Shown here piece after piece: positions 8,687 to 16,875 of a stretch of 64,000 bases of DNA. Source of the DNA: CBDDBU01 sp965226045 (GTDB taxonomy: Bacteria; Pseudomonadota; Alphaproteobacteria; VGEJ01); the NCBI GenBank assembly GCA_965226045.1, contig CBDDBU010000025.1, positions 62,001 to 126,000 of the forward strand. The letters are read 5' to 3'. Under the pieces are notes generated by a model. That model was not told where the DNA came from. It saw only the letters and a list, made by a program, of their open reading frames with translations, and made no database searches. The position numbers and the translations under genes were made by a program. Position 1 is the first letter of the stretch, and each line of letters opens with the position of its first letter.

Positions 8687-9004
8687 ATGAGCGAGGCCGA
8701 GGCCAAGTTTTCGATCGGACAGCTGGTCCACCACGTCAAGTTCGACTATCGCGGCGTCGTGTTCGATGTCGACGCTACATTTGATGGCGACGATGAATGG
8801 TACGAGCAGGTGGCGCGTTCGCGGCCGCCCAAGGACAAGCCGTGGTACCACGTGCTGCCAGATGACGAGAACCACGCGACATACGTCGCCGAGCGGCACT
8901 TGGCGGCGGACACCACGGGCGAGCCGATAAGGCATCCGGCGCTCGCCGACTTCTTCCTCCCGCTGCAAAAGGGGCGCTACCTACCCAGGAATCTCGCCAG
9001 CTAA
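8687..9004 (+). CDS. hspQ: HspQ/YccV-like heat-shock protein (hemimethylated-DNA-binding family)
   Basis: A 105-residue protein with the family pattern KFSIGQLVHHVKFDYRGVVFDVD followed, in separate segments, by PWYHVLPDDE and ATYVAERHL. In enterobacteria HspQ binds Lon and affects degradation of selected proteins; older work described binding to hemimethylated DNA. The ATG at 8687 fits the family start; the frame is open 30 nt further upstream, but that extension does not resemble relatives. The stop codon is followed directly by the next gene's ATG. Confidence 0.85.
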   Translation: MSEAEAKFSIGQLVHHVKFDYRGVVFDVDATFDGDDEWYEQVARSRPPKDKPWYHVLPDDENHATYVAERHLAADTTGEPIRHPALADFFLPLQKGRYLPRNLAS

Positions 9005-9436
9005 ATGGCGCCGGCGCTGACGCATTTGGCGCTGCACGTGCGCGACATTGAGGCCTGTATCGCCTTTTACCAGGACTATTGCGACCTGACGCTTGTTCAT
9101 GAGCGCGCGGCCGGAACAGGGCGCGTGGCATGGTTGGCGGCGGCAGGAGAAGAACGACGGTTCGTCCTGGTGCTGCTTTCCGGCGGTCGTGGGCGCGATC
9201 AGGACGAGCGCGATTTCAGCCACCTCGGCTTCGCTGTCGACGCGGCCGAGAATGTCGATGCCCTCGCCGCGCGAGCGGAAAGCGACGGCAGGCTCCTGTG
9301 GGCGGCCCGCCAGGAGCCGTTCCCGGTCGGGTATTACTGCGGGGTCCGCGATCCCGACGGCAACTTCGTCGAGTTCAGCTACGGCCAGCCGCTTGGCCCT
9401 GGCGCGGAGGCCTACGATGAAGCCGAAGGCGCATGA
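9005..9436 (+). CDS. Glyoxalase/dioxygenase (VOC) superfamily protein
   Basis: A 143-residue protein of the vicinal-oxygen-chelate fold. The first half-module begins THLALHVRDIEACIAFY and the second has FSHLGFAVDAAENVDAL. Candidate metal ligands are H8 in the first module, the histidine in FSHLGFAV, and the glutamate in DGNFVEFSYGQ. It could be a lactoylglutathione-lyase relative; a separate typical gloA lies near 40.1 kb, so this may have another substrate. The start abuts the hspQ stop and the 3' end overlaps the Nudix gene by 20 bp. Confidence 0.82.
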   Translation: MAPALTHLALHVRDIEACIAFYQDYCDLTLVHERAAGTGRVAWLAAAGEERRFVLVLLSGGRGRDQDERDFSHLGFAVDAAENVDALAARAESDGRLLWAARQEPFPVGYYCGVRDPDGNFVEFSYGQPLGPGAEAYDEAEGA

Positions 9437-10061
9437 CCCGCAGAGCCCGTTCAGCTGCGGCGACGTCATCATCGACGGCCACGAAACCCTCTTTCAAGGC
9501 TACTTTCGCGTCGATCGCTACACACTCCGACATCGCCTGTTTCGCGGCGGCTGGAGTCGGCCGATCCAACGCGAGATTTTCGAACGCGGGCACGCGGTCG
9601 CCGTCCTGCCCTGCGACCCAGTTCTCGATTCGGTGGTTCTGATCGAGCAGTTTCGTGCCGGACCGCTCGCGGCCGGTGACGAACCCTGGGTGATCGAGGC
9701 GATCGCCGGCATCGTCGAGGACGGTGAGAGCGCGGAGGATGTAGTGCGACGCGAAGCGCACGAGGAAGCCGGGCTCAACTTCGACGCGCTGACGCGAATC
9801 GCGGATTACTACGCGAGCCCTGGGGGCAGCAGCGAGCGCATCGGTGTCTATTGCGGGCGCACGGACCTCCAAGGTGCAGGCGGAATACACGGTCGGGCGG
9901 ATGAAGACGAGGACATCCGAGCACTGGTCTTGAGCCGAGATGCGGCGCTCGAAGGGCTCGCCTCCGGGCGCGTGCGGGCGAGCCCGGCGATCATCGGATT
10001 GCATTGGCTGACCCTCAATCATGCGCAGCTTCGTGCCGAATGGGCGCCGTCGGCGGCTTGA
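9417..10061 (+). CDS. nudF: Nudix hydrolase, ADP-ribose pyrophosphatase-like
   Basis: A 214-residue Nudix protein. The full Nudix box is present, from GIVEDGES to REAHEEAGL, giving the expected G-x5-E-x7-REUxEEx-G-U pattern that binds magnesium. Flanking residues (VLPCDPVLDSVVLIEQFR before the box; YYASPGGSSERIGVYCG after it) are typical of the ADP-ribose/ADP-sugar pyrophosphatase group (NudF). The ATG at 9417 lies inside the upstream glyoxalase gene, consistent with coupling. Specificity for ADP-ribose is inferred from family resemblance. Confidence 0.87.
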   Translation: MKPKAHDPQSPFSCGDVIIDGHETLFQGYFRVDRYTLRHRLFRGGWSRPIQREIFERGHAVAVLPCDPVLDSVVLIEQFRAGPLAAGDEPWVIEAIAGIVEDGESAEDVVRREAHEEAGLNFDALTRIADYYASPGGSSERIGVYCGRTDLQGAGGIHGRADEDEDIRALVLSRDAALEGLASGRVRASPAIIGLHWLTLNHAQLRAEWAPSAA

Positions 10062-10119
10062 CTTGCCTCGCCGGCGGGAGCCTCGTTAGATTGCATTCTT
10101 TGCAGCGGCAGTGAGCGCA

Positions 10120-11133
10120 ATGGACATCAGGAACGGGCTGTGCGAGGCGATCGGGAACACCGCGATGATCCGGCTTCCTCGTCTTTCCGAGGAGACTGGA
10201 TGCGAGATCTACGGGAAAGCCGAGTTCATGAATCCCGGCGGTTCGATCAAGGATCGCGCGGCGCTCTACATCATCCGCGACGCCGAGGAGAAGGGCTTGT
10301 TGCGGCCCGGCGGCACGATCGTCGAGGGTACCGCCGGTAATACCGGCATCGGCCTGGCGCTGGTGGGCAACGCGCTCGGCTATCGCACCGTGATCGTCAT
10401 TCCCGACACCCAAAGCCAGGAAAAGATGGACATGCTGCGGCTGTGTGGCGCCGAGCTGCTGCCGGTCCCCGCCGTCCCGTACGCAGACCCTAACAACTAC
10501 GTGAAGTACTCGGGGCGGCTCGCCGGCGAACTCGCGCAAAGCGAGCCTAACGGCGCGATCTGGGCCAACCAGTTCGACAATGTGGCCAACCGTCGCGCGC
10601 ATTTCGAGGGGACCGGCCCGGAGATTTGGCGGCAGACAGAGGGTAAGATCGACGCCTTCACGTGTTCCGTCGGCAGCGGCGGCACCATCGGCGGCGTCAG
10701 CATGTACCTGAAAGAGCAGCGCAAGGACATTATGATCGCGGTCGCCGATCCGATGGGCGCGTCGCTGTACAACTACTACACCCACGGCGAGCTGGAGGCG
10801 CAAGGATCCTCGATCACGGAAGGGATCGGGCAGGGGCGGGTGACCGAGAACCTCGTCGGGGTCGAGGTCGACGAGGCGTTTCAGATTCCCGACGAGGAAG
10901 CCCTACCGCTTATCTTCAATCTACTGCGCGACGAGGGCTTGTGCCTCGGCGGCTCAAGCGGCATCAACCTCGCGGGCGCCCTCCGGCTGGCGCAGAAGAT
11001 GGGGCCGGGCCACACCATCGTCACGATCCTCGCCGATTTCGGCACGCGCTACCAAAGCAAGCTGTTCAATCCCGCCTTTTTGAAGGCAAAGGGCCTGCCG
11101 TTCCCCGACTGGCTGAACGTGGAGGCGGCATGA
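10120..11133 (+). CDS. cysK: Cysteine synthase A-like PLP-dependent enzyme
   Basis: A fold-type II PLP enzyme of about 337 residues, which replaces the acetyl group of O-acetylserine with sulfide to give cysteine. The cofactor lysine lies in NPGGSIKDRAA (K44 with the ATG at 10120), the phosphate/substrate loop is EGTAGNTGIG, and the cofactor-binding glycine loop is SVGSGGTIGG. A GTG at 10111 would add three residues. The protein is a little longer than the classical ~320-residue CysK, as in a subgroup seen in alphaproteobacteria. Cystathionine beta-synthase is a less likely alternative. The end overlaps the AlaX gene by 4 bp. Confidence 0.87.
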   Translation: MDIRNGLCEAIGNTAMIRLPRLSEETGCEIYGKAEFMNPGGSIKDRAALYIIRDAEEKGLLRPGGTIVEGTAGNTGIGLALVGNALGYRTVIVIPDTQSQEKMDMLRLCGAELLPVPAVPYADPNNYVKYSGRLAGELAQSEPNGAIWANQFDNVANRRAHFEGTGPEIWRQTEGKIDAFTCSVGSGGTIGGVSMYLKEQRKDIMIAVADPMGASLYNYYTHGELEAQGSSITEGIGQGRVTENLVGVEVDEAFQIPDEEALPLIFNLLRDEGLCLGGSSGINLAGALRLAQKMGPGHTIVTILADFGTRYQSKLFNPAFLKAKGLPFPDWLNVEAA

Positions 11134-11855
11134 CCGAGTTTATTTTTCGGACCGATCCGTACGCGAAAAGTTGCGAGGCCACGATCACCGCGATCGGCGA
11201 GCACGGGATCGAACTCGATCGCACCGTGTTCTATCCGATGGGCGGCGGGCAGCCCGGCGACAGCGGCGTGTTGCGGCCGCTTGAGAGGCCGGGCGCGCCG
11301 GTGCCGATCGAGAACGCGCGCAAGGGCGACGCGGTCAATAGCGTGCTTCACGTGCCTGCCGAACAAGGCGGCCAGCTCGCGCCCGGAACCCGCGTCAGCG
11401 CCGAAATCGACTGGGCGCGACGCCACCGGCTGATGCGCGTGCATAGCTGTCTGCATTTGTTGTCCGCAGTGCTGCCCTATCCGGTGACTGGCGGCCAGGT
11501 CGGCAACGGCAAGGGACGGCTCGACTTCGACATTCCGGAATCGATCCTCGACAAGGATGAGATCACCGCCCAACTCAATGCCCTGGTGGCCGCCGGCCAT
11601 GCAATTGAGAGCGAGCTGATCGACGATGAGGAGCTTGAGTCGAGGCCAGAACTCGTCAAGACGATGGCGGTCAAGCCCCCGGTCGGCCAAGGAAAGGTGC
11701 GTCTCATCCGCATCTCGGGGCTCGATCTCCAGCCCTGCGGCGGCACGCACGTCGCATCGACGGCCGAAATCGGCGAGGTCATCGTCACCAAGATTCAAAA
11801 AAAGGGCCGCCTCAATCGACGCGTGTCGATAGAGCTCGTCGACCCGACGTCCTAG
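11130..11855 (+). CDS. AlaX-type trans-editing alanyl-tRNA hydrolase domain protein
   Basis: A 241-residue stand-alone editing domain related to the C-terminal half of AlaRS and to ThrRS editing domains. It hydrolyses mischarged Ser- or Gly-tRNA(Ala). The zinc ligands are visible as HSCLH in MRVHSCLHLL and as C and H in LQPCGGTHVA. Length suggests an AlaX-M/L type with an N-terminal glycine-rich portion (FYPMGGGQPGD). The ATG overlaps the cysK stop (ATGA), so the two are coupled. The stop TAG lies inside the CTAG target duplication of the adjacent IS1182-type element, but the coding sequence is unchanged by the insertion. Confidence 0.85.
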   Translation: MTEFIFRTDPYAKSCEATITAIGEHGIELDRTVFYPMGGGQPGDSGVLRPLERPGAPVPIENARKGDAVNSVLHVPAEQGGQLAPGTRVSAEIDWARRHRLMRVHSCLHLLSAVLPYPVTGGQVGNGKGRLDFDIPESILDKDEITAQLNALVAAGHAIESELIDDEELESRPELVKTMAVKPPVGQGKVRLIRISGLDLQPCGGTHVASTAEIGEVIVTKIQKKGRLNRRVSIELVDPTS

Positions 11856-11935
11856 CAGCCTGTCGGACTTGAGCCGGGAGTCGAAATAGGATTCGATGGT
11901 ATCAGTTGATTTGCCCGCGCGTGATGGAGGCCGTC

Positions 11936-13294
11936 ATGAGCAATTTCCGACCGGTCGACCGGGAGACGGGGTTTCTGCTGCCGCCGTCGGTGGAGGAATG
12001 GCTTCCCGAGCGGCATCTGGCGCGCTTCGTGGTCGAGGTGATCGAGCAGTTGGACCTCTCGGCGTTCGTGAAGGCCTATCGCGGCTCGGGCTCGGCGTCC
12101 TATCACCCGAGCATGCTGCTGGGGCTTCTGGTCTACGGCTACGCCACGGGGGTGTTTTCGAGCCGCAAGTTGGAGCGCGCGACCTATGATTCTGTCGCTT
12201 TCCGCTTCATCGCGGCCAACGATCATCCCGACCACGATACCATCGCCGCGTTCCGGCGGCGTTTTCTCGACCGGATCGAAGGGCTGTTCGTCGAGGTGCT
12301 GCTGCTGGCCCGGGAAGCCGGGGTGCTGAAGCTCGGCACGGTGGCGCTGGACGGCACCAAGGTGCACGCCAACGCGAGCCGGCACAGCGCGCTGTCGTGG
12401 AAACACGCCTGCGAGCTCGAAGCCCGGTTGAAGGCCGAGGTGGCGGAGTTGATGGCGTTGGCGGAGGCGGCCGATGGGGCGGATGTGCCCGACGGGATGT
12501 CGGTGCCCGAGGAACTGGCCCGGCGCGAGGATCGTCTGGCCCGCATCGCCGAGGCTAAGGCGGTGATCGAGGCGCGGGCGCGCGAACGCCTTGAGCGGGA
12601 ACGGGCCGAGTACGAGGCGAAGCTCGAGGCGCGCGCGGAGAAGGCCGAGAAGACGGGCCGCAAGCCGGGCGGCCGTCCACCCGAGCCGCCGGTGGCCGGG
12701 CCCGGGCCGAAGGACCAGGTCAATCTGACCGACGCGGACTCGCGCATCATGCCGGTGGCCGGCGGCGGCTTCGAACAGGCCTACAACGCCCAAGCCCTGG
12801 TGGCGGCCGACAGCCTGCTGGTGGTCACCAACGACGTGGTCCAGGCCCCCAACGACAAGCGGCAAATCGAGCCGGCGCTGGAAGCGCTCGCCCGCCTTCC
12901 CGAGGCGCTGGGCGCGCCCGAGACCCTGCTGGCGGACAGCGGCTACTTCAGCGAGGCCAACGTGAACGCCTGCGCCGAGGCCGAGATCGCGCCGTTGATC
13001 ACGCCCGGCCGGGAACGCCATCATCTCTCCTGGAAGGACCGCTTCGCCGGCGCGCCGCCGCCCCCGGAGAACCCGACGCCGCTGGAAGCGATGACACATC
13101 GACTGGCGACGCCCGAGGGCCGGCAACTCTACGCCCTGCGCAAGCAAACGCCGGAACCGGTGTTCGGCATCATCAAATCGGCCATGGGCTTCCGCCAGTT
13201 CTCGCTACGCGGCCTGGACAAGGTCACGGGCGAATGGAACCTGGTGACCCTGGCCTGGAACATAAAGAGAATGTTCACCTTGCAATACGCTTGA
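11936..13294 (+). CDS. IS1182-family transposase (intact)
   Basis: A 452-residue DDE transposase. The N-terminal half starts MSNFRPVDRETGFLLPPSVE and contains the first aspartate in VALDGTKVHAN. The middle (about 180-245) is a charged, arginine/glutamate-rich helical insertion. The second aspartate is in LLADSGYFSE and the glutamate in KQTPEPVFGIIK. GGAGG five bases before the ATG supports this start. The C terminus NIKRMFTLQYA overlaps the first tail repeat. The frame is complete, so this copy may be active. Confidence 0.93.
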   Translation: MSNFRPVDRETGFLLPPSVEEWLPERHLARFVVEVIEQLDLSAFVKAYRGSGSASYHPSMLLGLLVYGYATGVFSSRKLERATYDSVAFRFIAANDHPDHDTIAAFRRRFLDRIEGLFVEVLLLAREAGVLKLGTVALDGTKVHANASRHSALSWKHACELEARLKAEVAELMALAEAADGADVPDGMSVPEELARREDRLARIAEAKAVIEARARERLERERAEYEAKLEARAEKAEKTGRKPGGRPPEPPVAGPGPKDQVNLTDADSRIMPVAGGGFEQAYNAQALVAADSLLVVTNDVVQAPNDKRQIEPALEALARLPEALGAPETLLADSGYFSEANVNACAEAEIAPLITPGRERHHLSWKDRFAGAPPPPENPTPLEAMTHRLATPEGRQLYALRKQTPEPVFGIIKSAMGFRQFSLRGLDKVTGEWNLVTLAWNIKRMFTLQYA

Positions 13295-13460
13295 GCAGGC
13301 GGCCGGACTCCGTACCTCGCGAAAAGGAATAAGAGTATGCTCGCCTTGCGGCACGCGCGAGCAAGCGAACGTACTTCGTGCCCTCACGAGAGGGCATAAG
13401 AGTATACTCACCCTGCGGTACGCGCGGCCAAGCGACCGCACTCCGTGTCCTCACGAAAGG
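13261..13460 (+). repeat. Three degenerate ~66-bp tandem repeats at the IS1182 tail
   Basis: Units at 13261-13326, 13327-13393 and 13394-13460. Each begins with an AAGAG(A/T)AT-like core, continues with CTTGC or CCTGC, then a GCxxGC-rich part, and ends with CTCGCGAAA, CTCACGAGA or CTCACGAAA. The first unit contains the last codons of the transposase (K-R-M-F-T-L-Q-Y-A-stop), so the downstream units look like duplicated 3' ends of that gene. The same array is in the second IS copy at 22367-22566. Confidence 0.75.
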
Positions 13461-13550
13461 CGCTCGATCCCATGACCTCTCCACATCGCGATCCGTCCAC
13501 ACCCATTCTCGCGGACCTCAGTCCGACAGGCTGCTAGCCGAGGCTTTCCC

Positions 13551-14402
13551 ATGCCCAGTCCAAATCCCCCGGCGATCGTAGCCACGTCCTGGCTCGGCGA
13601 GCGACTAGGAAGTGCGGGGCTGCGCGTACTCGACGGCTCGTGGTACCTCCCGCCGCAAAACCGCGACGCCAAGGCCGAGTATCGTGCCGCTCACATTCCG
13701 GGTGCGCGATTCTTCGATATTGACGCCACCTCCGATCAGGATAGCCCCCTGCCCCACATGTTGCCGACGCCGGAGGCGTTCGGCGCGGCGGTGGGCGCGC
13801 TGGGCATCGGCAATGGCGACCACGTTGTCGCCTATGACGGCGCGGGTTTGTTTAGCGCCGCACGGGTGTGGTGGATGTTTCGCGCCTTCGGCCACGATAA
13901 CGTGTCGGTTCTCGATGGCGGACTGCCCAAGTGGCAGGCCGAAAAGCGCCCCATCGAAGGTGGCGAGGCGGCCACGGACGAACAGCGGTTCGATGCGCCT
14001 CCGGTTCGCGTCGAGCTGGTGCGTACCGTGGACCAGGTGTGCGCTACCCTCGGCGGCGACGGCGAACAAATCGTCGATGCCCGCAGCCACGGTCGGTTCA
14101 CGGGCAGCGAGCCCGAGATACGCCCGGGAATCCGAAGTGGGCACATCCCGGGCAGCCGAAGCCTGCCCTATACCGAACTGATCGGCGCCGACGGGACCTT
14201 CCTGCCACTCGACCAGCTTCGCGAGGCGTTCGCCCGGGCGGGCGTGGACCTCGATCGGCCAGTGGCGACCAGCTGCGGCTCGGGCATCACCGCGTCGATA
14301 TTGGCGCTGGGCCTGCACCTGCTCGGGCACGAGGGCGCGGCGGTCTATGACGGTAGCTGGACCGAATGGGGCGGGCGCACGGACCTGCCGCTCGAACTCT
14401 AA
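13551..14402 (+). CDS. sseA: 3-mercaptopyruvate/thiosulfate sulfurtransferase, copy 1
   Basis: A 283-residue protein with two rhodanese domains (about 5-130 and 155-280). It transfers sulfur from 3-mercaptopyruvate or thiosulfate to a thiol acceptor. The catalytic cysteine is C242, with active-site loop CGSGITAS; the CG-S-G-x-T/S form is typical of mercaptopyruvate sulfurtransferases rather than thiosulfate-specific rhodaneses. Other family marks are the domain-1 stretch HIPGARFFDID and domain-2 SGHIPGSRSLPY. It lies 17 bp after the IS1182 element, which may have separated it from its native promoter. An identical copy lies at 22657. Confidence 0.9.
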   Translation: MPSPNPPAIVATSWLGERLGSAGLRVLDGSWYLPPQNRDAKAEYRAAHIPGARFFDIDATSDQDSPLPHMLPTPEAFGAAVGALGIGNGDHVVAYDGAGLFSAARVWWMFRAFGHDNVSVLDGGLPKWQAEKRPIEGGEAATDEQRFDAPPVRVELVRTVDQVCATLGGDGEQIVDARSHGRFTGSEPEIRPGIRSGHIPGSRSLPYTELIGADGTFLPLDQLREAFARAGVDLDRPVATSCGSGITASILALGLHLLGHEGAAVYDGSWTEWGGRTDLPLEL

Positions 14403-14406
14403 CGCC

Positions 14407-14967
14407 ATGGCCAGCGGCGCGCCCCATTCGCCAGCGTTGATCGAGGCGGTGATCACCTTTCTCGAGATGCGTGAGCCACCCGCCCTGCCCGAACTTCGCG
14501 CGCCGCTCGGCAAACTAGCGCTGATGCGGGTCGAGCACCCTTCCCTCGCCTTCTACAAGTTCCTCTATGACGAGGTCGGCCAGGGCTACCATTGGACCGA
14601 GCGCAAGGTCCTGAGCGCTCGCGACCTCAAGGTCATCATCGAAGACGACCAGGTCGAGATTAACGTTCTGTATGTAGGCGGCGTGCCGGCCGGCTTTTCC
14701 GAGCTCGACCGGCGCCAGCCGCCGGAGATCGAACTGTGCTATTTCGGTATCATGCCGCAATTCATCGGCCACCGGCTGGGCGGCTATTTTCTCAACTGGA
14801 CCATCCGCCACGCCTGGGCGTGCCATCCCTCGCGCCTGTGGGTCCACACCAATACACTCGATCATCCGCGCGCCCTGCCGCTCTATCAGCGCCTGGGCTT
14901 CGCCCCCTATGCGCGGCGCACCGTCTACCTGGACCCCGACCCCAACCCACCGCGCGACCCGGATTAG
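14407..14967 (+). CDS. GNAT-family N-acetyltransferase, copy 1
   Basis: A 186-residue protein with the acetyl-CoA-binding GNAT fold. The core strand and pantetheine loop are in IELCYFGIMPQFIGHRLGGYFL (read in pieces), with the pyrophosphate-binding Q/R-x-x-G-x-G/A equivalent at QFIGHRLGG, and the late HPRALPLYQRLGFAPY helix-strand is typical. The acceptor substrate is unknown. It follows sseA by 4 bp and is convergent with aapP. At 14733 this copy has A where the second has G; the change is synonymous. Confidence 0.82.
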   Translation: MASGAPHSPALIEAVITFLEMREPPALPELRAPLGKLALMRVEHPSLAFYKFLYDEVGQGYHWTERKVLSARDLKVIIEDDQVEINVLYVGGVPAGFSELDRRQPPEIELCYFGIMPQFIGHRLGGYFLNWTIRHAWACHPSRLWVHTNTLDHPRALPLYQRLGFAPYARRTVYLDPDPNPPRDPD

Positions 14968-14988
14968 GCTGCCCGCCCGGCGCGGCGT

Positions 14989-15780
14989 TCAGTGCTCCAA
15001 TATCTGGCTTAGGAACAGCTGGGTGCGCTCGTTGCGGGGGTTCGAGAAGAATGTTTCGGGCGCCGCGGCCTCGATGATTTTGCCTTCATCCATGAAGATC
15101 ATGCGGTCGGCGACGGTGCGGGCGAAGCCCATCTCGTGGGTGACGCATAGCATCGTCATGCCGTCGGCGGCGAGACTCACCATAACGTCGAGCACCTCCT
15201 TGATCATCTCGGGATCGAGCGCCGAGGTGGGCTCGTCGAACAGCATGATTTTCGGGTTCATGCACAGCGATCGGGCGATGGCGACGCGCTGCTGTTGGCC
15301 GCCGGAGAGTTGGCCAGGGTACTTGTCGGCCTGCTCGGGAATGCGCACCCGTTCGAGATAGGTCATCGCGAGATCGCGCGCCTCGGCGCGCGGCATCTTG
15401 CGCACCCAGACCGGCCCCAGCATCAAATTGTCGATGACGGTCAGATGGGGAAACAGGTTGAAGTGCTGGAACACTATCCCGACCTCGCGGCGGATCGCGT
15501 CGACGTTCTTGAGGTCATTCGTAAGCTCGATGCCATCGACGATGATGCGGCCGCGCTGATGCTCCTCAAGTCGGTTTATGCAGCGGATTAGCGTCGATTT
15601 TCCCGAACCCGAGGGGCCGCACACGACGATCCGCTCGCCGCGATCGACGTTGAGATTGATATCCTTGAGGACATGGAAGTCGCCAAACCACTTGTGGACG
15701 CCGACCATCTCGATCATCCAGCGCTTGGCGGTATCGGGCGGAGGGGGGACGGCGCCACCGCGGGGTGCTGCTTCCGTCAT
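14989..15780 (-). CDS. aapP: General L-amino-acid ABC transporter ATPase AapP, copy 1
   Basis: A 263-residue ATPase of the polar amino-acid uptake family. Walker A is GPSGSGKST, the signature LSGGQQQRVAIARSL, Walker B IMLFDEPTSALDPE, and the switch histidine is in CVTHEMGF. It drives import through the AapQ/AapM permease pair. The first 21 residues are a proline- and alanine-rich leader before M-I-E-M-V-G-V, where the conserved domain begins. It overlaps aapM by 4 bp and is last in the minus-strand order aapJ-aapQ-aapM-aapP. This is the complete copy. Confidence 0.93.
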   Translation of the reverse strand: MTEAAPRGGAVPPPPDTAKRWMIEMVGVHKWFGDFHVLKDINLNVDRGERIVVCGPSGSGKSTLIRCINRLEEHQRGRIIVDGIELTNDLKNVDAIRREVGIVFQHFNLFPHLTVIDNLMLGPVWVRKMPRAEARDLAMTYLERVRIPEQADKYPGQLSGGQQQRVAIARSLCMNPKIMLFDEPTSALDPEMIKEVLDVMVSLAADGMTMLCVTHEMGFARTVADRMIFMDEGKIIEAAAPETFFSNPRNERTQLFLSQILEH

Positions 15781-16874
15781 CGGCGATGCCCGGTCTCAAG
15801 TTCGCGCTCAAGGTAGAGGCTATAGCGCGACATGAAAAAACAGAAACAGAAGTATATGACGGCGATAAACACATAGCCCTCGACGAAATAGGCGCGCCAT
15901 TCGGGATCGGAGATCGCCTGACGGGTGGCGAGCAGGAGGTCGGTCAGGCTAACGATGGCAACAAGCGAGGTGTCCTTGAACATGCCGATGAAGGTGTTGA
16001 CGATCGGCGGAATCACCAGACGGATGGCCTGGGGTAGGATGATGTTGCCGGTCATTCGCCAGTAGCCGAGGCCCAGGGCACGCGCGGCCTCGTATTGCCC
16101 GGCCGGAACCGCCTGAAGCCCGCCCCGGATCACCTCCGCCAGATAGGCGGCGGTAAACAAGATGATCGCGACCTGGGCGCGGAGAAGCGCATTCAGGTTT
16201 ACGCCGCTCGGCAGGAACAGAGGCAGCATGAACGAGGCCATGAACAATAGGCTTATCAGCGGCACTCCACGAATAAGCTCGATGTAGGCGACCGAGAACG
16301 CGCGCACCACCGGCATCTCGGATCGCCGCCCCAGCGCGAGAAGGATCGACAGAGGGAAAGCGACCACGACGCCAAAGACGGAGAGGATCAAGGTCAGCGG
16401 CAGTCCACCCCATAAACTGATCTCGACATAGGCGAGACCAAACACACCGCCCCACATCAGGGTCCCGAACAGGGCGAGCCCGCCGACCCACAGGACCCCT
16501 AACCACAGCTTCCAGTTGGCGCGACTACAGCTCATCGCCAGCATCACGATCAACAGAACCACGCCGAGCAGCGGACGCCACTGTTCATCGAACGGGTACC
16601 GGCCGAACAGAATCAGCCGGTACTTTTCATGCAGGAAGGCCCAGCACGCCCCCGCCGCCGCCTTGCAGACATCGGCGCCGACCGCCCCCCATACGGCATC
16701 GAGAAAAACCCAATCCACCGTCGGTGGGACGATGCTCGCCAGCAGGACGAGTGCGAACACGGTCAGGATCGTGTTCCACGGGCCATCGAACAGGTTGGTC
16801 CTCAGCCAACCCACCACACCGACCGTGGCGCGCGGCGGCCGCACCGTCACGCTCGGGTCCAGGCGATCGACCAT
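15777..16874 (-). CDS. aapM: General L-amino-acid ABC transporter permease AapM, copy 1
   Basis: A 365-residue inner-membrane permease. The N-terminal third has two to three hydrophobic segments. The C-terminal BPD_transp_1 domain includes the conserved region RGVPLISLLFMASFMLPLF and the coupling loop EAARALGLGYWRMTGNIILPQA. The end is FCFCFFMSRYSLYLERELETGHRR, typical of HisM/AapM relatives. It overlaps aapP by 4 bp and starts 2 bp after the aapQ stop. Substrate range is inferred from Aap homologs (many L-amino acids). Confidence 0.92.
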   Translation of the reverse strand: MVDRLDPSVTVRPPRATVGVVGWLRTNLFDGPWNTILTVFALVLLASIVPPTVDWVFLDAVWGAVGADVCKAAAGACWAFLHEKYRLILFGRYPFDEQWRPLLGVVLLIVMLAMSCSRANWKLWLGVLWVGGLALFGTLMWGGVFGLAYVEISLWGGLPLTLILSVFGVVVAFPLSILLALGRRSEMPVVRAFSVAYIELIRGVPLISLLFMASFMLPLFLPSGVNLNALLRAQVAIILFTAAYLAEVIRGGLQAVPAGQYEAARALGLGYWRMTGNIILPQAIRLVIPPIVNTFIGMFKDTSLVAIVSLTDLLLATRQAISDPEWRAYFVEGYVFIAVIYFCFCFFMSRYSLYLERELETGHRR

Positions 16875-16875
16875 C

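Larger units (their letters stand above)
11856..13533 (+). mobile_element. IS1182-type insertion sequence, intact copy 1
   Basis: A 1,678-bp element. The 14-bp ends are perfect inverted repeats (CAGCCTGTCGGACT at 11856; AGTCCGACAGGCTG ending at 13533). CTAG flanks both sides (11852-11855 and 13534-13537), consistent with a 4-bp target duplication. Removing the IS with one CTAG joins the AlaX stop to the leader of sseA cleanly. It carries one transposase gene and about 200 bp of tail with three degenerate ~66-bp repeats. It forms the left end of the tandemly duplicated segment. Confidence 0.9.

Noticed and set aside
11852..13147. 431-codon minus-strand frame inside the IS1182 element (also at 19.5-22.3 kb)
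   Set aside because: Antisense to the transposase; no recognised motif.
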